Source: Methylobacterium symbioticum (GTDB lineage: Bacteria > Pseudomonadota > Alphaproteobacteria > Rhizobiales > Beijerinckiaceae). Taken from it: DNA of 57,438 nt. Shown here piece after piece: positions 8,348 to 15,939 of this stretch (the stretch's first letter is position 1; each line of letters opens with the position of its first letter). The notes beneath the pieces are model-generated. The model saw only the letters and a program-made list of their open reading frames with translations. It was not told where the DNA came from and searched no databases. The position numbers and the translations under genes are program-made. The stretch lies in contig NZ_CABFPH010000029.1 in assembly GCF_902141845.1 (NCBI RefSeq), positions 1 to 57,438 on the forward strand, written 5' to 3'.

Positions 8348-8566
8348 ATGGCCGAGAAGACCGTCTTCCAGCGACTGGAGGACCTGGAGCAGCGCGTGGC
8401 CGAACTCCAGCGCCGGCTCGGCGTCCCTGTTCATCCGCAGTTCGTGGATCACGGCGGGATTGGATGCTGGCCGATGGGCCCGCACACGCACGGCCCCCGT
8501 GATGAGCACGGGCTCCCATCTTGCGGCACGACCGGCTGCTGCTCTGGCAACTGCCGCTTCCGCTGA
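8348..8566 (+). CDS. Small protein with coiled coil and Cys-rich tail
   Basis: 72 aa. Residues 5-24 form a short leucine-heptad helix (FQRLEDLEQRVAELQRRLGV). The C-terminal third has four Cys in CGTTGCCSGNC plus His residues, possibly a metal site. First gene after conserved element A, 9 bp before the transglycosylase-like gene. Family not recognised. Confidence 0.5.
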   Translation: MAEKTVFQRLEDLEQRVAELQRRLGVPVHPQFVDHGGIGCWPMGPHTHGPRDEHGLPSCGTTGCCSGNCRFR

Positions 8567-8575
8567 GGACGGACC

Positions 8576-9325
8576 ATGGCCGATGATCCCCGCGTCGCCG
8601 CGCTGATCGCCTCGGCGCAGCGGATCGGCGCCGACCCGCTCGATTACGCGACCGTCATGTCCTACGAGACCGGCGGCACGCTCGATCCGAGCACCCGGGG
8701 CGGCGCCGGCAACCGGCATATCGGCCTGATCCAGTTCGGCCCGGCCGAGCAGCGGGCCTATGGCGCAAGCCAGGATCAGACCTTCGAGCAGCAGCTCGGC
8801 GCCGTCGAGCGCTACCTTGTCGACCGCGGCTTCAAGCCCGGGATGGGGCGGCTCGACCTCTACTCGACCATCAACGCGGGCAGTCCCGGGCGTTATGGCG
8901 CCAGCGATGCCGGCAACGGCGGGGCGCCGGGCTCGGTCGCCGACAAGGTTCGCGACCAGATGGGCGCGCACGAGCAGAAGGCCTCGGCCTTCCTCGGCGG
9001 CTCATTCACCCCGCGGATGCCGGCCGAGGCCGGCGGCACGGCGGGTGCGGGCGCCTTCGGGCTGTCCGGACCGGTCTCGGCCGGGGCCGCCTCCTCCGTC
9101 ACCCCGGCCGCGGGCGCCACGATGCAGGCGCCGGCCGAGGCGGAGCGCGGGCCCGATGTCGCGGCGATCCTGAAGGCGCTGACCTCGACCGGTGCGGCCA
9201 CGGCCGCGGCGGCTCCCCAGGCGGCCGCACCCGCCCCGATGCCGCTGCAGCCGGTCCAGCGCCGCGCGCAGCCCTTCGACGCCGCGGCCTATCTCGCCTC
9301 GCTTCAGCGCACCGCGCGCACCTGA
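8576..9325 (+). CDS. Phage transglycosylase/lysozyme-like protein
   Basis: 249 aa. The N-terminal 140 residues have the lysozyme-fold layout: a short helix, then SYETGGTLDP with a likely catalytic Glu31, then GLIQFGPAEQRAYG and a helix leading to LYSTINAG. This matches the phage transglycosylase-like domain that cuts peptidoglycan glycan strands. The C-terminal 100 residues are Ala/Pro-rich linker-like repeats, suggesting a virion-attached rather than free enzyme. It stands before the tail fibre genes, so it may open the cell wall during infection; lysis at exit is more likely done by the GH19 enzyme at 13149. Confidence 0.7.
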   Translation: MADDPRVAALIASAQRIGADPLDYATVMSYETGGTLDPSTRGGAGNRHIGLIQFGPAEQRAYGASQDQTFEQQLGAVERYLVDRGFKPGMGRLDLYSTINAGSPGRYGASDAGNGGAPGSVADKVRDQMGAHEQKASAFLGGSFTPRMPAEAGGTAGAGAFGLSGPVSAGAASSVTPAAGATMQAPAEAERGPDVAAILKALTSTGAATAAAAPQAAAPAPMPLQPVQRRAQPFDAAAYLASLQRTART

Positions 9326-9402
9326 CTTTCTCGAACCTGTCGGCCGGTCCGTCCCGGCGCCTCCCGAGGCGCGCGGGCGCTTCCGGCTGCCCGTGAGGTC
9401 CC

Positions 9403-10680
9403 ATGACCGGCCTGATCGACTTCAGTCCCGACGCGAGTTCGAACGACGTCGCGGCGGCTCCGATCTTCTTCGGAGAGGGCCAGCCCGCAGCGACGATCAA
9501 CAACTCGGCGCGCGAGCTGATGGCGGCGCTTGCCCGGTGGCGCGACGACAATGTCGGCACGCTCACCGCCATCCGCGGTTCAGGTGACGTCTACGCGATC
9601 GCCACCAGCCAAGTGTTCAAGGTGGCGTCTGGCGATGTCGCTGGGACCAACACGACAGGGCACACGCTCAGCTTCGTGGTCAACGTGACGAACCAGGGGC
9701 CCGTGCGGCTCGCGCCAGACGGTTGCCCCGCCAAGTCGCTGCGGCGCCATCTCGCGCGGGAACTCGGGCCCGGAGACCTCATCCCGAACGTCGTCTACCG
9801 CGTCGCCTACATCCCATACCTCGACTTCTATGTGGTCGTTTCCCCGACCATCGAGCGACCCGGTCGCATCGCCATCCAGGCCGACATCAACGCGGATTCG
9901 GGCTGGGTGCCCTGCGATGGGCGGCAGGTCTCGCGGGTGAGCTATGCCGCCCTGTTCGCCGCGATCGGCTCCGCCTACGGGAACGGTGACGGCTCGACCA
10001 CCTTCAACGTGCCGAACTTCAACGGTGGTCGTGCGCCCATGGGGCCGGGGCTGTCCGGCGCAGGTGGAATCAGCGGGACGCTCGGCTCGAGCGGCGGAAG
10101 CGAGACCGTCACTCTGACTGAAGCGCAGATCCCCCCGCACGGCCATGGCGGCAGCATCTCGGGCGCCGGCGGCCACGACCACGGCGGGACGGTGACAGCG
10201 GCGGGCCAGCACAGCCACGGCGGCGGCACCGGGGCTGCCGGCGGGCACGGCCACACTGGCTCGACGGCTGCGGCTGGCGGTCATGCCCATTCCGGCACGA
10301 CCGCGAGCGGCGGCGGTCACATCCATCCGATCAAATTTGACCGCGCAGGGATCTATACGACCGGCGGCGGCGGTATTGCGGTCAGCAACATCTTCCCGAA
10401 CGGTAGTAATTCCGGTGGTGTGACCGACGACAACGGGACCAATTCCGGCGCTCACCAGCACGCTCTGCAGATTGATGGCGTCGGCGATCACGCGCACGCC
10501 TTCACGACGGATGGCGTCGGCGATCATGCTCATAGCATCGTGGCGGATGGCTCCCATCAGCACAGCATCCCGGGCGTCGGCGACCACAGCCACGCCCTGA
10601 CCATCAACCCGACCGGCGGCGGCGGCGCGCATTCGAACATGCCGCCGGGTCTCGTCGTGGCCTTCGTCATCAAGGCCTGA
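9403..10680 (+). CDS. Tail fibre with collar domain and His-rich repeats
   Basis: 425 aa. The N-terminal part (about 1-150) resembles the protein at 10717 and is probably the attachment domain. Residues about 150-210 are a Phage Tail Collar domain (SGWVPCDGRQVSRVSYAALF through TTFNVPNFNGG). From about residue 245 there are many Gly-rich units with an HxH motif (GGHDHGG, GQHSHGG, GGHGHTG, GGHAHSG, later GDHAHAF and GDHSHAL). These are typical of T4 gp12-like receptor-binding tips, where His residues bind metal ions in a trimer. The ATG follows TGAGGT. Confidence 0.8.
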   Translation: MTGLIDFSPDASSNDVAAAPIFFGEGQPAATINNSARELMAALARWRDDNVGTLTAIRGSGDVYAIATSQVFKVASGDVAGTNTTGHTLSFVVNVTNQGPVRLAPDGCPAKSLRRHLARELGPGDLIPNVVYRVAYIPYLDFYVVVSPTIERPGRIAIQADINADSGWVPCDGRQVSRVSYAALFAAIGSAYGNGDGSTTFNVPNFNGGRAPMGPGLSGAGGISGTLGSSGGSETVTLTEAQIPPHGHGGSISGAGGHDHGGTVTAAGQHSHGGGTGAAGGHGHTGSTAAAGGHAHSGTTASGGGHIHPIKFDRAGIYTTGGGGIAVSNIFPNGSNSGGVTDDNGTNSGAHQHALQIDGVGDHAHAFTTDGVGDHAHSIVADGSHQHSIPGVGDHSHALTINPTGGGGAHSNMPPGLVVAFVIKA

Positions 10681-10716
10681 CGGCCGCCTTCCCCCCTACA
10701 ATCCGGAGAGCTGCCC

Positions 10717-11274
10717 GTGGGCGTCCTATCCTGGGCCCTCGACCGCTTCGCCAACGCGACGGCCGACCCGACCATCCCCGCTCAGGACGGCGCCTCCGCG
10801 CGCTCGTTCATGGACCTGCTGCGCGGCGTGATGGCCGGCAGTCGGGCTCTGGCCGACGATCAGGGCGGCGCGATCGTCACGGCCGGTACGGGCAATGCCT
10901 ACGCGGTGTCGACCGCCTCCGGCGTCACGCAACTGCGGGCCGGGCTGAGCCTGCTCATCCAGATCGACCGGACCAACACCGATGCCGCGACCCTGAACGT
11001 CGATGGCACCGGACCGAAGCCCTGGCGCGACGGTGACGGGGTCGACTTCGCGAACGGCGCGCTCCCGCCGAAGCGGTTCGTCCGCGTCACCTGGGACGCG
11101 AGCCGCAACACCTGGATCAGCGACGTCCTCTCGCTGCTCGCCTTCGATTTCGCCTTCCGCGCCTGGATGGCGAGCCTGCCGACGGCGCCCGACGGCCTTG
11201 GACCCGGCAAGCCCTGGAAGCAGGGCGATGCGGTCAGCGGCTACGCCCTCAACATCACCGGGACGAACACCTGA
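10717..11274 (+). CDS. Tail protein related to the fibre attachment domain
   Basis: 185 aa, GTG start preceded by GGAGAG. It has the pattern of a helical N-terminus (FMDLLRGVMAGSRALADDQGG), then 'GTGNAYAVSTASGVTQLRAG' and 'TLNVDGTGPKPW', also present in looser form at the N-terminus of the protein at 9403. The two are probably paralogous virion-anchoring modules. Its TGA overlaps the ATG of the tailspike-like gene, so it may be the adaptor for that protein. Confidence 0.55.
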   Translation: MGVLSWALDRFANATADPTIPAQDGASARSFMDLLRGVMAGSRALADDQGGAIVTAGTGNAYAVSTASGVTQLRAGLSLLIQIDRTNTDAATLNVDGTGPKPWRDGDGVDFANGALPPKRFVRVTWDASRNTWISDVLSLLAFDFAFRAWMASLPTAPDGLGPGKPWKQGDAVSGYALNITGTNT

Positions 11275-12974
11275 TGCGCGCCCTCGCTCGCCTCCTCGCG
11301 CTGGTCGCGATCCTCACGCCGGCCGCGGCCCTTGCGCTCGACCCGGCCAAGACGCCGCCGATCACCTCTCGCGAGGTGACCACGAACCGCGTCATCCTCC
11401 AGGGCTCGGGCTCGACCGGCGACGTGTCGGGTATGAGCGTGAGCCTTCGCGGCATTCAGCGCTCGCTGGCGGTGAAGCTCGGCGAACTGCCGACCATCCA
11501 GGACTTCGTCCAGGCCACCGATAACGGGGACTACGCGCCCGCCATCGAGCGCGCCGCTGCGGCCGGCGTGAAGGACATCCGTTTCCCCGGCACGCAATCG
11601 GAGTACCCGCTCAAGCGGACGTTCAATCTGCCGAACGGCGGCATCTACCTCCACTGCGATTCCAAGCGAAACGTCGTCCTGAAGCTCTACGGCAGCGACG
11701 TCTATCACGGCATCGTCGGTAACACCTCGACCATGTCCTACGGGTTCGGGGTCGAGAATTGCGGCTTTGCCCGCGACGCGGTCGCATCGTCGGGCGCGGT
11801 CCTGAAGCTCCAGAACCTGTTCTACTGGGACTTCAACGATGTCCGGATCTTCTCCGAGAACAAGATCTGGCGCGGCCTGGAGCTGTTCTCGGTCGGGCGC
11901 GGGATGGCGCGCGACGTCACGGTCGACGATGTCCGCGAGCGGGCGGTCTACGCGAGCGGCGGGACGGCCGGAGGCGGCGCGGTCGGCGGCCCGGTGGTCG
12001 ATAACATCTTCGATTACTGGTACACGACCAACGTCAATACCGTTTCGCCCGATCCCGCCAACGACGGGGTGTTCTACTTCGAAGACAACTTCTCGGCGCA
12101 ATGGATCTACAACGTCAAGGCGGCAATCTACAAAGGATACCTGATCTATTTCAAGGGCACGCTGGCGAACCGCAGCAACAATGGCCTGAACCTCGTCGTC
12201 AACCCGAACGCTGAGAGCACCTTCAGCCCGTCCGGCTTCCTGCGGATGGACAACGTCGTGTCGAGCCAGGTCGGCGGCGCCGGCGCCTGGATCTCGGCCT
12301 ACGGCCTGCCGGCGATCCGCATCGGCCAGAACGCGCTCAACTCCATCGCCAAGGGCCTGCAGATCGGCATCTCGGGCCCCGTCGATGCGGTGCTCGACGG
12401 CGGCCAGTACACCACGACGCAAGACCTTGAGATCGCCGATTACCCGGTCGGCGGCGTCGCGCAGTCCATCGCGGCGGTTGCCCTGCAATCGACGGCGGTC
12501 GGCGCGAAGGTCGAGCGCATCTCGGCCAACGCCACCCTCAACGCGGTTCGCAACGAGGAGACGACGAACAACAAGGGCTTCGTCCTCCGCAACATCGATT
12601 ACTACAACCTGCGCGGCGATGTGGTCCCGGGCTTCTACGGCGACGGGACGAACAGCATCCGGGATGTCGTCGCGCGCGGAGGACAGGGGCCGTCGAACTA
12701 CTTTGTTGCGGCGGCAACGGTCACCTTGCCCTACGGCAAGCCGATGTACTTCTGCTATCAGAGCGGAACCATCGATAAGATGCTCGCCCCCGGCTACCTT
12801 GGCGAGGTCCGCACGATCCAGTTCCAGTCGGGCGGCACTGTGCGGGACATCAACCAGTCCGGTGTTGCTGGCGGCGCGGGCGGCTTCATCACGAAGTCGC
12901 GCGGCGCGACCACCTATGCGACCTCGGCCACGGCCAGCTTCAAGTGGTTCGCCGGGTACTGGAACGAGATGTAG
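11274..12974 (+). CDS. Beta-helix tailspike-like protein with N-terminal signal peptide
   Basis: 566 aa. The first 22 residues (basic MRALAR, then LLALVAILTPAAALA) form a good Sec signal peptide, unusual for a phage tail protein. After a short linker, residues about 70-430 have the rhythm of right-handed beta-helix (pectate-lyase-like) tailspikes: DFVQATDNGDYAPAIERAAA, then many short VENCGF, NNVKA and VDNIFDY strands. These proteins bind or cut surface polysaccharide. ATGA coupling to the upstream gene and a terminator downstream place it at the end of the fibre operon. A cargo secreted during lysogeny is the alternative role. Confidence 0.65.
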   Translation: MRALARLLALVAILTPAAALALDPAKTPPITSREVTTNRVILQGSGSTGDVSGMSVSLRGIQRSLAVKLGELPTIQDFVQATDNGDYAPAIERAAAAGVKDIRFPGTQSEYPLKRTFNLPNGGIYLHCDSKRNVVLKLYGSDVYHGIVGNTSTMSYGFGVENCGFARDAVASSGAVLKLQNLFYWDFNDVRIFSENKIWRGLELFSVGRGMARDVTVDDVRERAVYASGGTAGGGAVGGPVVDNIFDYWYTTNVNTVSPDPANDGVFYFEDNFSAQWIYNVKAAIYKGYLIYFKGTLANRSNNGLNLVVNPNAESTFSPSGFLRMDNVVSSQVGGAGAWISAYGLPAIRIGQNALNSIAKGLQIGISGPVDAVLDGGQYTTTQDLEIADYPVGGVAQSIAAVALQSTAVGAKVERISANATLNAVRNEETTNNKGFVLRNIDYYNLRGDVVPGFYGDGTNSIRDVVARGGQGPSNYFVAAATVTLPYGKPMYFCYQSGTIDKMLAPGYLGEVRTIQFQSGGTVRDINQSGVAGGAGGFITKSRGATTYATSATASFKWFAGYWNEM

Positions 12975-13004
12975 AGCCGGCCCGGCCGCGCCTGATGCTG
13001 CCGT

Positions 13005-13026
13005 GCCGCCTCCGGGCGGCTCTTTC
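13005..13026 (+). terminator. Rho-independent terminator after the tailspike-like gene
   Basis: GCCGCC (13005-13010) pairs with GGCGGC (13015-13020) across a TCCG loop, followed by TCTTTC. Confidence 0.65.
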
Positions 13027-13045
13027 ATGCCCGGAGGTGCCCGCG

Positions 13046-13090
13046 ATGAAGCGCTCCGGCCTCGAGGCGCGGGTCACCCCGCTCCCCTGA
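13046..13090 (+). CDS. Possible 14-residue leader peptide
   Basis: ATG at 13046 follows a good CGGAGGTG at 6-bp spacing and encodes MKRSGLEARVTPLP before TGA at 13088. It lies between two terminator hairpins. The ribosome site is better than that of the following lysin gene, so it may be translated as a leader; there is no other evidence. Confidence 0.3.
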   Translation: MKRSGLEARVTPLP

Positions 13091-13105
13091 CGTGTCTCCC
13101 GTCCT

Positions 13106-13132
13106 GGCCGCCCTGTGCGGCCTTTTCCTTTT
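13106..13132 (+). terminator. Strong terminator or attenuator before the endolysin gene
   Basis: GGCCGC (13106-13111) pairs with GCGGCC (13117-13122) across a 5-nt loop, followed by TTTTCCTTTT. It stands only 17 bp before the lysin start at 13149, so either it ends the upstream transcript or it attenuates lysin expression. Confidence 0.7.
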
Positions 13133-13148
13133 GTGCGGACCCTCCGAC

Positions 13149-13940
13149 ATGGCGCTCGACCTCGACCGCGCGAAGTTCTTCGACGCGGTGCGCCGGCAGC
13201 CGTTTGCCGGCCATCTGACCCAGCCGCAGGTCGCGGGCATGGAGGCGATCCTCGCCGCCTGCCCGCCCGACCTCGGCGTCGAGAAGACGGCCTATTGCCT
13301 GGCGACCACCTTCCACGAGACGGCCCGCACCATGCAGCCGATCGAGGAGTTCGGCCGCGGCAAGGGCAAGAAGTACGGACCGACCGGCTTCTGGGGACGC
13401 GGCTACGTGCAGCTCACCTGGGAGGCGAACTACGCCAAGGCGACGAAGCGCCTGCGCGCGCTCGGCATCCTCAAGGCGAGCGAGGACCTGGTGAAGACGC
13501 CAGCCCTCGCGATGCGGCCGGACGTGGCCGCCACGATCCTGTTCTACGGCATGGTCGAGGGCTGGTTCACGGGTAAGGCGCTCGCGGACTACTTCGGTCC
13601 CGGCCGTGCCGACCCGGTCGGGGCGCGGCGCATCATCAACGGGACGGACGCCGACAAGCTGATCGCGGGCTACCACGCGCAGTTCCGGGTGGCGCTCCTC
13701 GCCTCGGTGCGCATCCCCGATCCGGCGCCGCCGCCCAAGGCACCTGACCCGCTCGCGCCGATGACGGGCGCGAATCCCATCGGTGAAAAGCAACCGACGT
13801 TGCCTCTCACGAAGGCCCCTCCCGTGGAAACCAAGCCCGCCCCCTCCGGCGGGCTTTCTTCTGCGCCGAGCCCCGCTGCGGCCGCGCCCGGCTTCTGGGC
13901 CCGCGTGCACGCCCTCTTCTCCCGCCCGAAGGCCGCCTGA
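13149..13940 (+). CDS. GH19 (chitinase-like) endolysin
   Basis: 263 aa. The GH19 lysozyme-like signature is clear: TTFHETAR with a likely catalytic Glu57, then EEFGRGKGKKYG and GFWGRGYVQLTWEANY at residues about 66-95. The domain ends near residue 195, followed by a Pro/Ala-rich linker and a basic tail (FWARVHALFSRPKAA). It hydrolyses peptidoglycan to release progeny. I chose ATG 13149 over a GTG at 13092 because a strong terminator lies between them. Two holin-like genes follow within 3 bp and with a 1-bp overlap, making a lysis cassette. Confidence 0.85.
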   Translation: MALDLDRAKFFDAVRRQPFAGHLTQPQVAGMEAILAACPPDLGVEKTAYCLATTFHETARTMQPIEEFGRGKGKKYGPTGFWGRGYVQLTWEANYAKATKRLRALGILKASEDLVKTPALAMRPDVAATILFYGMVEGWFTGKALADYFGPGRADPVGARRIINGTDADKLIAGYHAQFRVALLASVRIPDPAPPPKAPDPLAPMTGANPIGEKQPTLPLTKAPPVETKPAPSGGLSSAPSPAAAAPGFWARVHALFSRPKAA

Positions 13941-13942
13941 TC

Positions 13943-14215
13943 ATGCTCCCGCGCAACGCTCGCCGCCTGCACGCGTTCTGGCGCCGTCTCCAGGGCTGGC
14001 GCACCTTCATCTTCTTCACGCCGGCCTTCCTGCTGACGCTGCTCGACATGCTGCACGCGGTCGACTTCCGGCAGTTGCTCCTCGACATGGGCGCGCCCGA
14101 GGGCACCGCGAAGGCCATCGTCGCGCTCTGCTTCCTGATGGGCATCGTGCTCCGCGCCTACAGCACCACGCCGCCGATGCGGCGCCTCGAGCCGCCGGCC
14201 GAGGCGCCGCGCTGA
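13943..14215 (+). CDS. Holin-like two-helix membrane protein
   Basis: 90 aa. A basic N-terminus (RNARRLHAFWRRLQGWR) precedes a hydrophobic helix (about 20-38). A second helix (about 58-74, AIVALCFLMGIVLRAY) precedes a Pro-rich tail. Size and layout fit a small phage holin or a holin regulator. It lies 3 bp after the endolysin and its TGA shares an A with the next ATG. Confidence 0.6.
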   Translation: MLPRNARRLHAFWRRLQGWRTFIFFTPAFLLTLLDMLHAVDFRQLLLDMGAPEGTAKAIVALCFLMGIVLRAYSTTPPMRRLEPPAEAPR

Positions 14216-14625
14216 TGTGGGCCGTCCTCGCCAAGCTCGTGCTCGGCCTGCCGGGCGTGCTCGACGGCCTGTTCGGCTACCTGCAGAAGCGCTCCGACAA
14301 CGGGGTGCTGACGAACGGGCAGAACGTCGCCGGGGACGTGACGGTCGCGCAGGCGCAGCTCGCCGCCTACGTCGAGGAGCGCAAGGCGCTCGCGGCCGAG
14401 CGCGCGGCGCAGCGGCTCTCGCCCTGGACGGCCTGGATGATCCCGACGGCCTTCGCGCTGTGCATGCTGCACTTCGGCGCGATCGTCTTGGACTCGACCT
14501 TCCTGTTCAACTGGCGCGTGGCGAAGCTGCCGGCGCCGTATGACCAGATGGAGTGGTGCATCGTCATGGCCGTGATCGGCGTGGCCGGCATCGCCCCAAC
14601 CGTGCGCCGGATCTTCGGCAAGTAA
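14215..14625 (+). CDS. 3TM-type holin
   Basis: 136 aa. The pattern matches the phage 3TM holin family: an N-terminal amphipathic or membrane segment (LAKLVLGLPGVLDGLF), a Gln/Ala/Glu-rich linker, then two helices (SPWTAWMIPTAFALCMLHFGA and IVMAVIGVAGIAPTVRRIFG, the latter at the C-terminus). It would permeabilise the inner membrane for the endolysin. ATG 14215 overlaps the preceding TGA. Confidence 0.7.
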   Translation: MWAVLAKLVLGLPGVLDGLFGYLQKRSDNGVLTNGQNVAGDVTVAQAQLAAYVEERKALAAERAAQRLSPWTAWMIPTAFALCMLHFGAIVLDSTFLFNWRVAKLPAPYDQMEWCIVMAVIGVAGIAPTVRRIFGK

Positions 14626-14650
14626 CCCCTCTCCCTCCCCCGGAGAGGGG
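14626..14650. repeat. GC-rich hairpin after the holin gene
   Basis: CCCCTCTCC (14626-14634) and GGAGAGGGG (14642-14650) form a perfect 9-bp stem with a 7-nt loop directly after the stop codon. No T-run follows. It looks like the intergenic hairpin repeats common in alphaproteobacterial chromosomes. Confidence 0.55.
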
Positions 14651-14673
14651 GGAGGGTCGCGAAAGCTCGCCCC

Positions 14674-15030
14674 ATGGACACCTCGTTCCTGTCGCCCGGC
14701 CCGATCACCTGGGCGCAGGTGATTGCGCTCGCCGTCTTCCTGTTCGGCCTCGGCAAGGGGGTCGACTGGCTGATCGGGAAGCTGCGCACCGGCACGCGCG
14801 AGGCGGTGTCCCCGCTGACGATCGACATGGCGGCGGCCAAGATCGAGATTGCGAACCTCAATGAGAAGCTGAACGCCTTCAAGATCGAGGTCGCGCGCAC
14901 CTACGTGACGGGCGACGTGATCCATCGCCTTGAGCGCCGAATCGACGACATGGTCACATCGGTGCGCGACGAGATGAAGGAGACCCGGGACACGATGCTC
15001 AGGGCCTTCACGGGGCGCGGTCCCGGCTGA
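14674..15030 (+). CDS. Membrane-anchored coiled-coil protein at end of lysis cassette
   Basis: 118 aa. One N-terminal transmembrane helix (about 12-36, ITWAQVIALAVFLFGLGKGVDWLIG) is followed by a long charged helix with heptads (IEIANLNEKLNAFKIEVAR and RRIDDMVTSVRDEMKETRD). Anchor plus periplasmic coiled coil, directly after holins, is the build of an inner-membrane spanin subunit. No matching outer-membrane lipoprotein is seen, so a spanin role is only a suggestion. Confidence 0.5.
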   Translation: MDTSFLSPGPITWAQVIALAVFLFGLGKGVDWLIGKLRTGTREAVSPLTIDMAAAKIEIANLNEKLNAFKIEVARTYVTGDVIHRLERRIDDMVTSVRDEMKETRDTMLRAFTGRGPG

Positions 15031-15062
15031 CCCCGCGGCTTCACATCGCGACCTCGCCCGCG

Positions 15063-15099
15063 GGCGCCCCTGGCTCAGGCCGGGGGCGCCTTTCGTCGT
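15063..15099. terminator. Terminator between the lysis module and the leftward block
   Basis: GGCGCCCC (15063-15070) pairs with GGGGCGCC (15083-15090), followed by TTTCGTCGTT. It separates the rightward lysis operon from the leftward gene ending at 15101. Confidence 0.7.
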
Positions 15100-15100
15100 T

Positions 15101-15421
15101 TCAGGCCTCGCCCCGCCGCGCCCCTGTCCAGTCCGGCCATGTCGTGATCCGGTTGCCGCGCGCGCCGCAGGCCGAGCATTGCAGCTTCAGCGCGACGTCC
15201 GGCACATAGGCATCGTCGGGGAGCCCTGCGAACGGGATCCGCGCTTCGTGCCCGCACTCGCATTCGGCGATGAGGCCGATGGCGCCGTTCGCCCGCGCGT
15301 TCGCGATCGTCGCCGGCTCGATCTCCCGGCCCTCGGTGTCATAGGCGCGCTTGGGGTTGCGGCGGTGGCGCGGGACGGGCTCGCCCTGGCCCTTGCCCCA
15401 ATCGCCGGGTGGTCGGCTCAC
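15101..15421 (-). CDS. Small zinc-ribbon-like protein
   Basis: 106 aa. Two Cys pairs, CECG near residue 53 and CSACG near residue 82, form a probable four-Cys zinc ribbon. The N-terminus is basic. Its ATG overlaps the stop of the gene upstream (15418-15684). Unknown function at the distal end of the leftward block. Confidence 0.5.
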   Translation of the reverse strand: MSRPPGDWGKGQGEPVPRHRRNPKRAYDTEGREIEPATIANARANGAIGLIAECECGHEARIPFAGLPDDAYVPDVALKLQCSACGARGNRITTWPDWTGARRGEA

Positions 15422-15684
15422 CCCTTCACCGGCCGCGCGAGCAGGATGGCTGTGCGCGCCATGGTGCGCCTGAACTTCTCGGGCCGGTCGGGATCGGCCA
15501 GGGCGGCGGCCGAGGGCTGGTGCGCCTTCACCGCGGCGGCGAGGTCGAGCAGGTAGCCGCCGCCGACCGGGTAGGGCCCGGTGTCCGGCTTGGCGAGGAG
15601 GGCGTCGACCGCGGCCTCCACCTCGTCGGTGGTGATCGCCTTCGCCTTCACGAGGTCGCCGGTGGTGGGGATCTGTTCAGGCAT
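15418..15684 (-). CDS. Hypothetical small acidic/Ala-rich protein
   Basis: 88 aa, family not recognised. It is predicted helical, with no membrane segment or metal motif. It lies between attP and the zinc-ribbon gene and overlaps the latter by 4 bp. It would be cut off from the integrase side of the operon on integration, since attP is upstream of it. Confidence 0.45.
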   Translation of the reverse strand: MPEQIPTTGDLVKAKAITTDEVEAAVDALLAKPDTGPYPVGGGYLLDLAAAVKAHQPSAAALADPDRPEKFRRTMARTAILLARPVKG

Positions 15685-15705
15685 CGCAGGCCGCGAAAAC
15701 GAGGG

Positions 15706-15743
15706 TTTTTGGAGAGTTTCCGGAGAGCCGCGCTCTCCAAAAA
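15706..15743. repeat. Long perfect inverted repeat beside attP
   Basis: TTTTTGGAGAG (15706-15716) and CTCTCCAAAAA (15733-15743) are an 11-bp perfect inverted repeat with a 16-nt spacer, 31 bp from the tRNA-like attP core. The A-run is on the 3' arm, so it is not a normal terminator. It is probably part of the recombination complex. Confidence 0.6.
15714..15726. promoter_or_regulatory. Probable integrase arm-type site, left
   Basis: GAGTTTCCGGAGA at 15714-15726 recurs exactly and in the same orientation at 15900-15912. The pair flanks the attP core, as expected of arm-binding sites of a lambda-type integrase. Confidence 0.5.
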
Positions 15744-15774
15744 CGCCAAGTCATTCGTAAGTGATTGAAAGCAT

Positions 15775-15821
15775 TGGTGGGCGGTGAGGGACTCGAACCC
15801 CCGACCCTCTCCGTGTAAAGG
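15775..15821 (-). other. attP core: 3' half of a tRNA-Val(TAC)-like sequence
   Basis: Read on the minus strand this is a tRNA 3' half: anticodon loop with TTTACAC (anticodon TAC), anticodon stem, T-arm GGGGG-TTCGAGT-CCCTC, acceptor and an encoded CCA. The 5' half is missing: bases beyond the anticodon stem do not pair properly. It lies about 120 bp beyond the integrase stop. Phages that integrate into tRNA genes carry just such a fragment to restore the gene, so this is almost certainly the crossover core, with host tRNA-Val as attB. Confidence 0.85.
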
Positions 15822-15899
15822 AATGGTCCTCCCCTGCCCTCCTCTGCATCTCCCTGCGGGATCGACCCTTTCTTGCCCTTCCGTGCCCGTTCGTATCCG

Positions 15900-15912
15900 G
15901 AGTTTCCGGAGA
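15900..15912. promoter_or_regulatory. Probable integrase arm-type site, right
   Basis: Second exact copy of GAGTTTCCGGAGA, 186 bp from the first, on the integrase side of the attP core. Confidence 0.5.
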
Positions 15913-15939
15913 ATAACCGGAGGGATGTTCCCTCGGCGT

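Noticed and set aside
9403..10680. Diversity-generating retroelement target in the fibre
   Set aside because: No reverse transcriptase or template repeat is visible; the repeats are ordinary HxH collar units.
14626..14650. Terminator after the holin
   Set aside because: A strong stem but no T-run; the next gene follows closely and is probably in the same operon.
15706..15743. Rho-independent terminator
   Set aside because: The T-run is on the 5' arm and the A-run on the 3' arm, so neither strand has a stem followed by a T tail.
15775..15821. A functional phage tRNA-Val gene
   Set aside because: Only the 3' half is present; bases upstream of the anticodon loop do not complete the anticodon stem or D-arm. 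It is the attP core.
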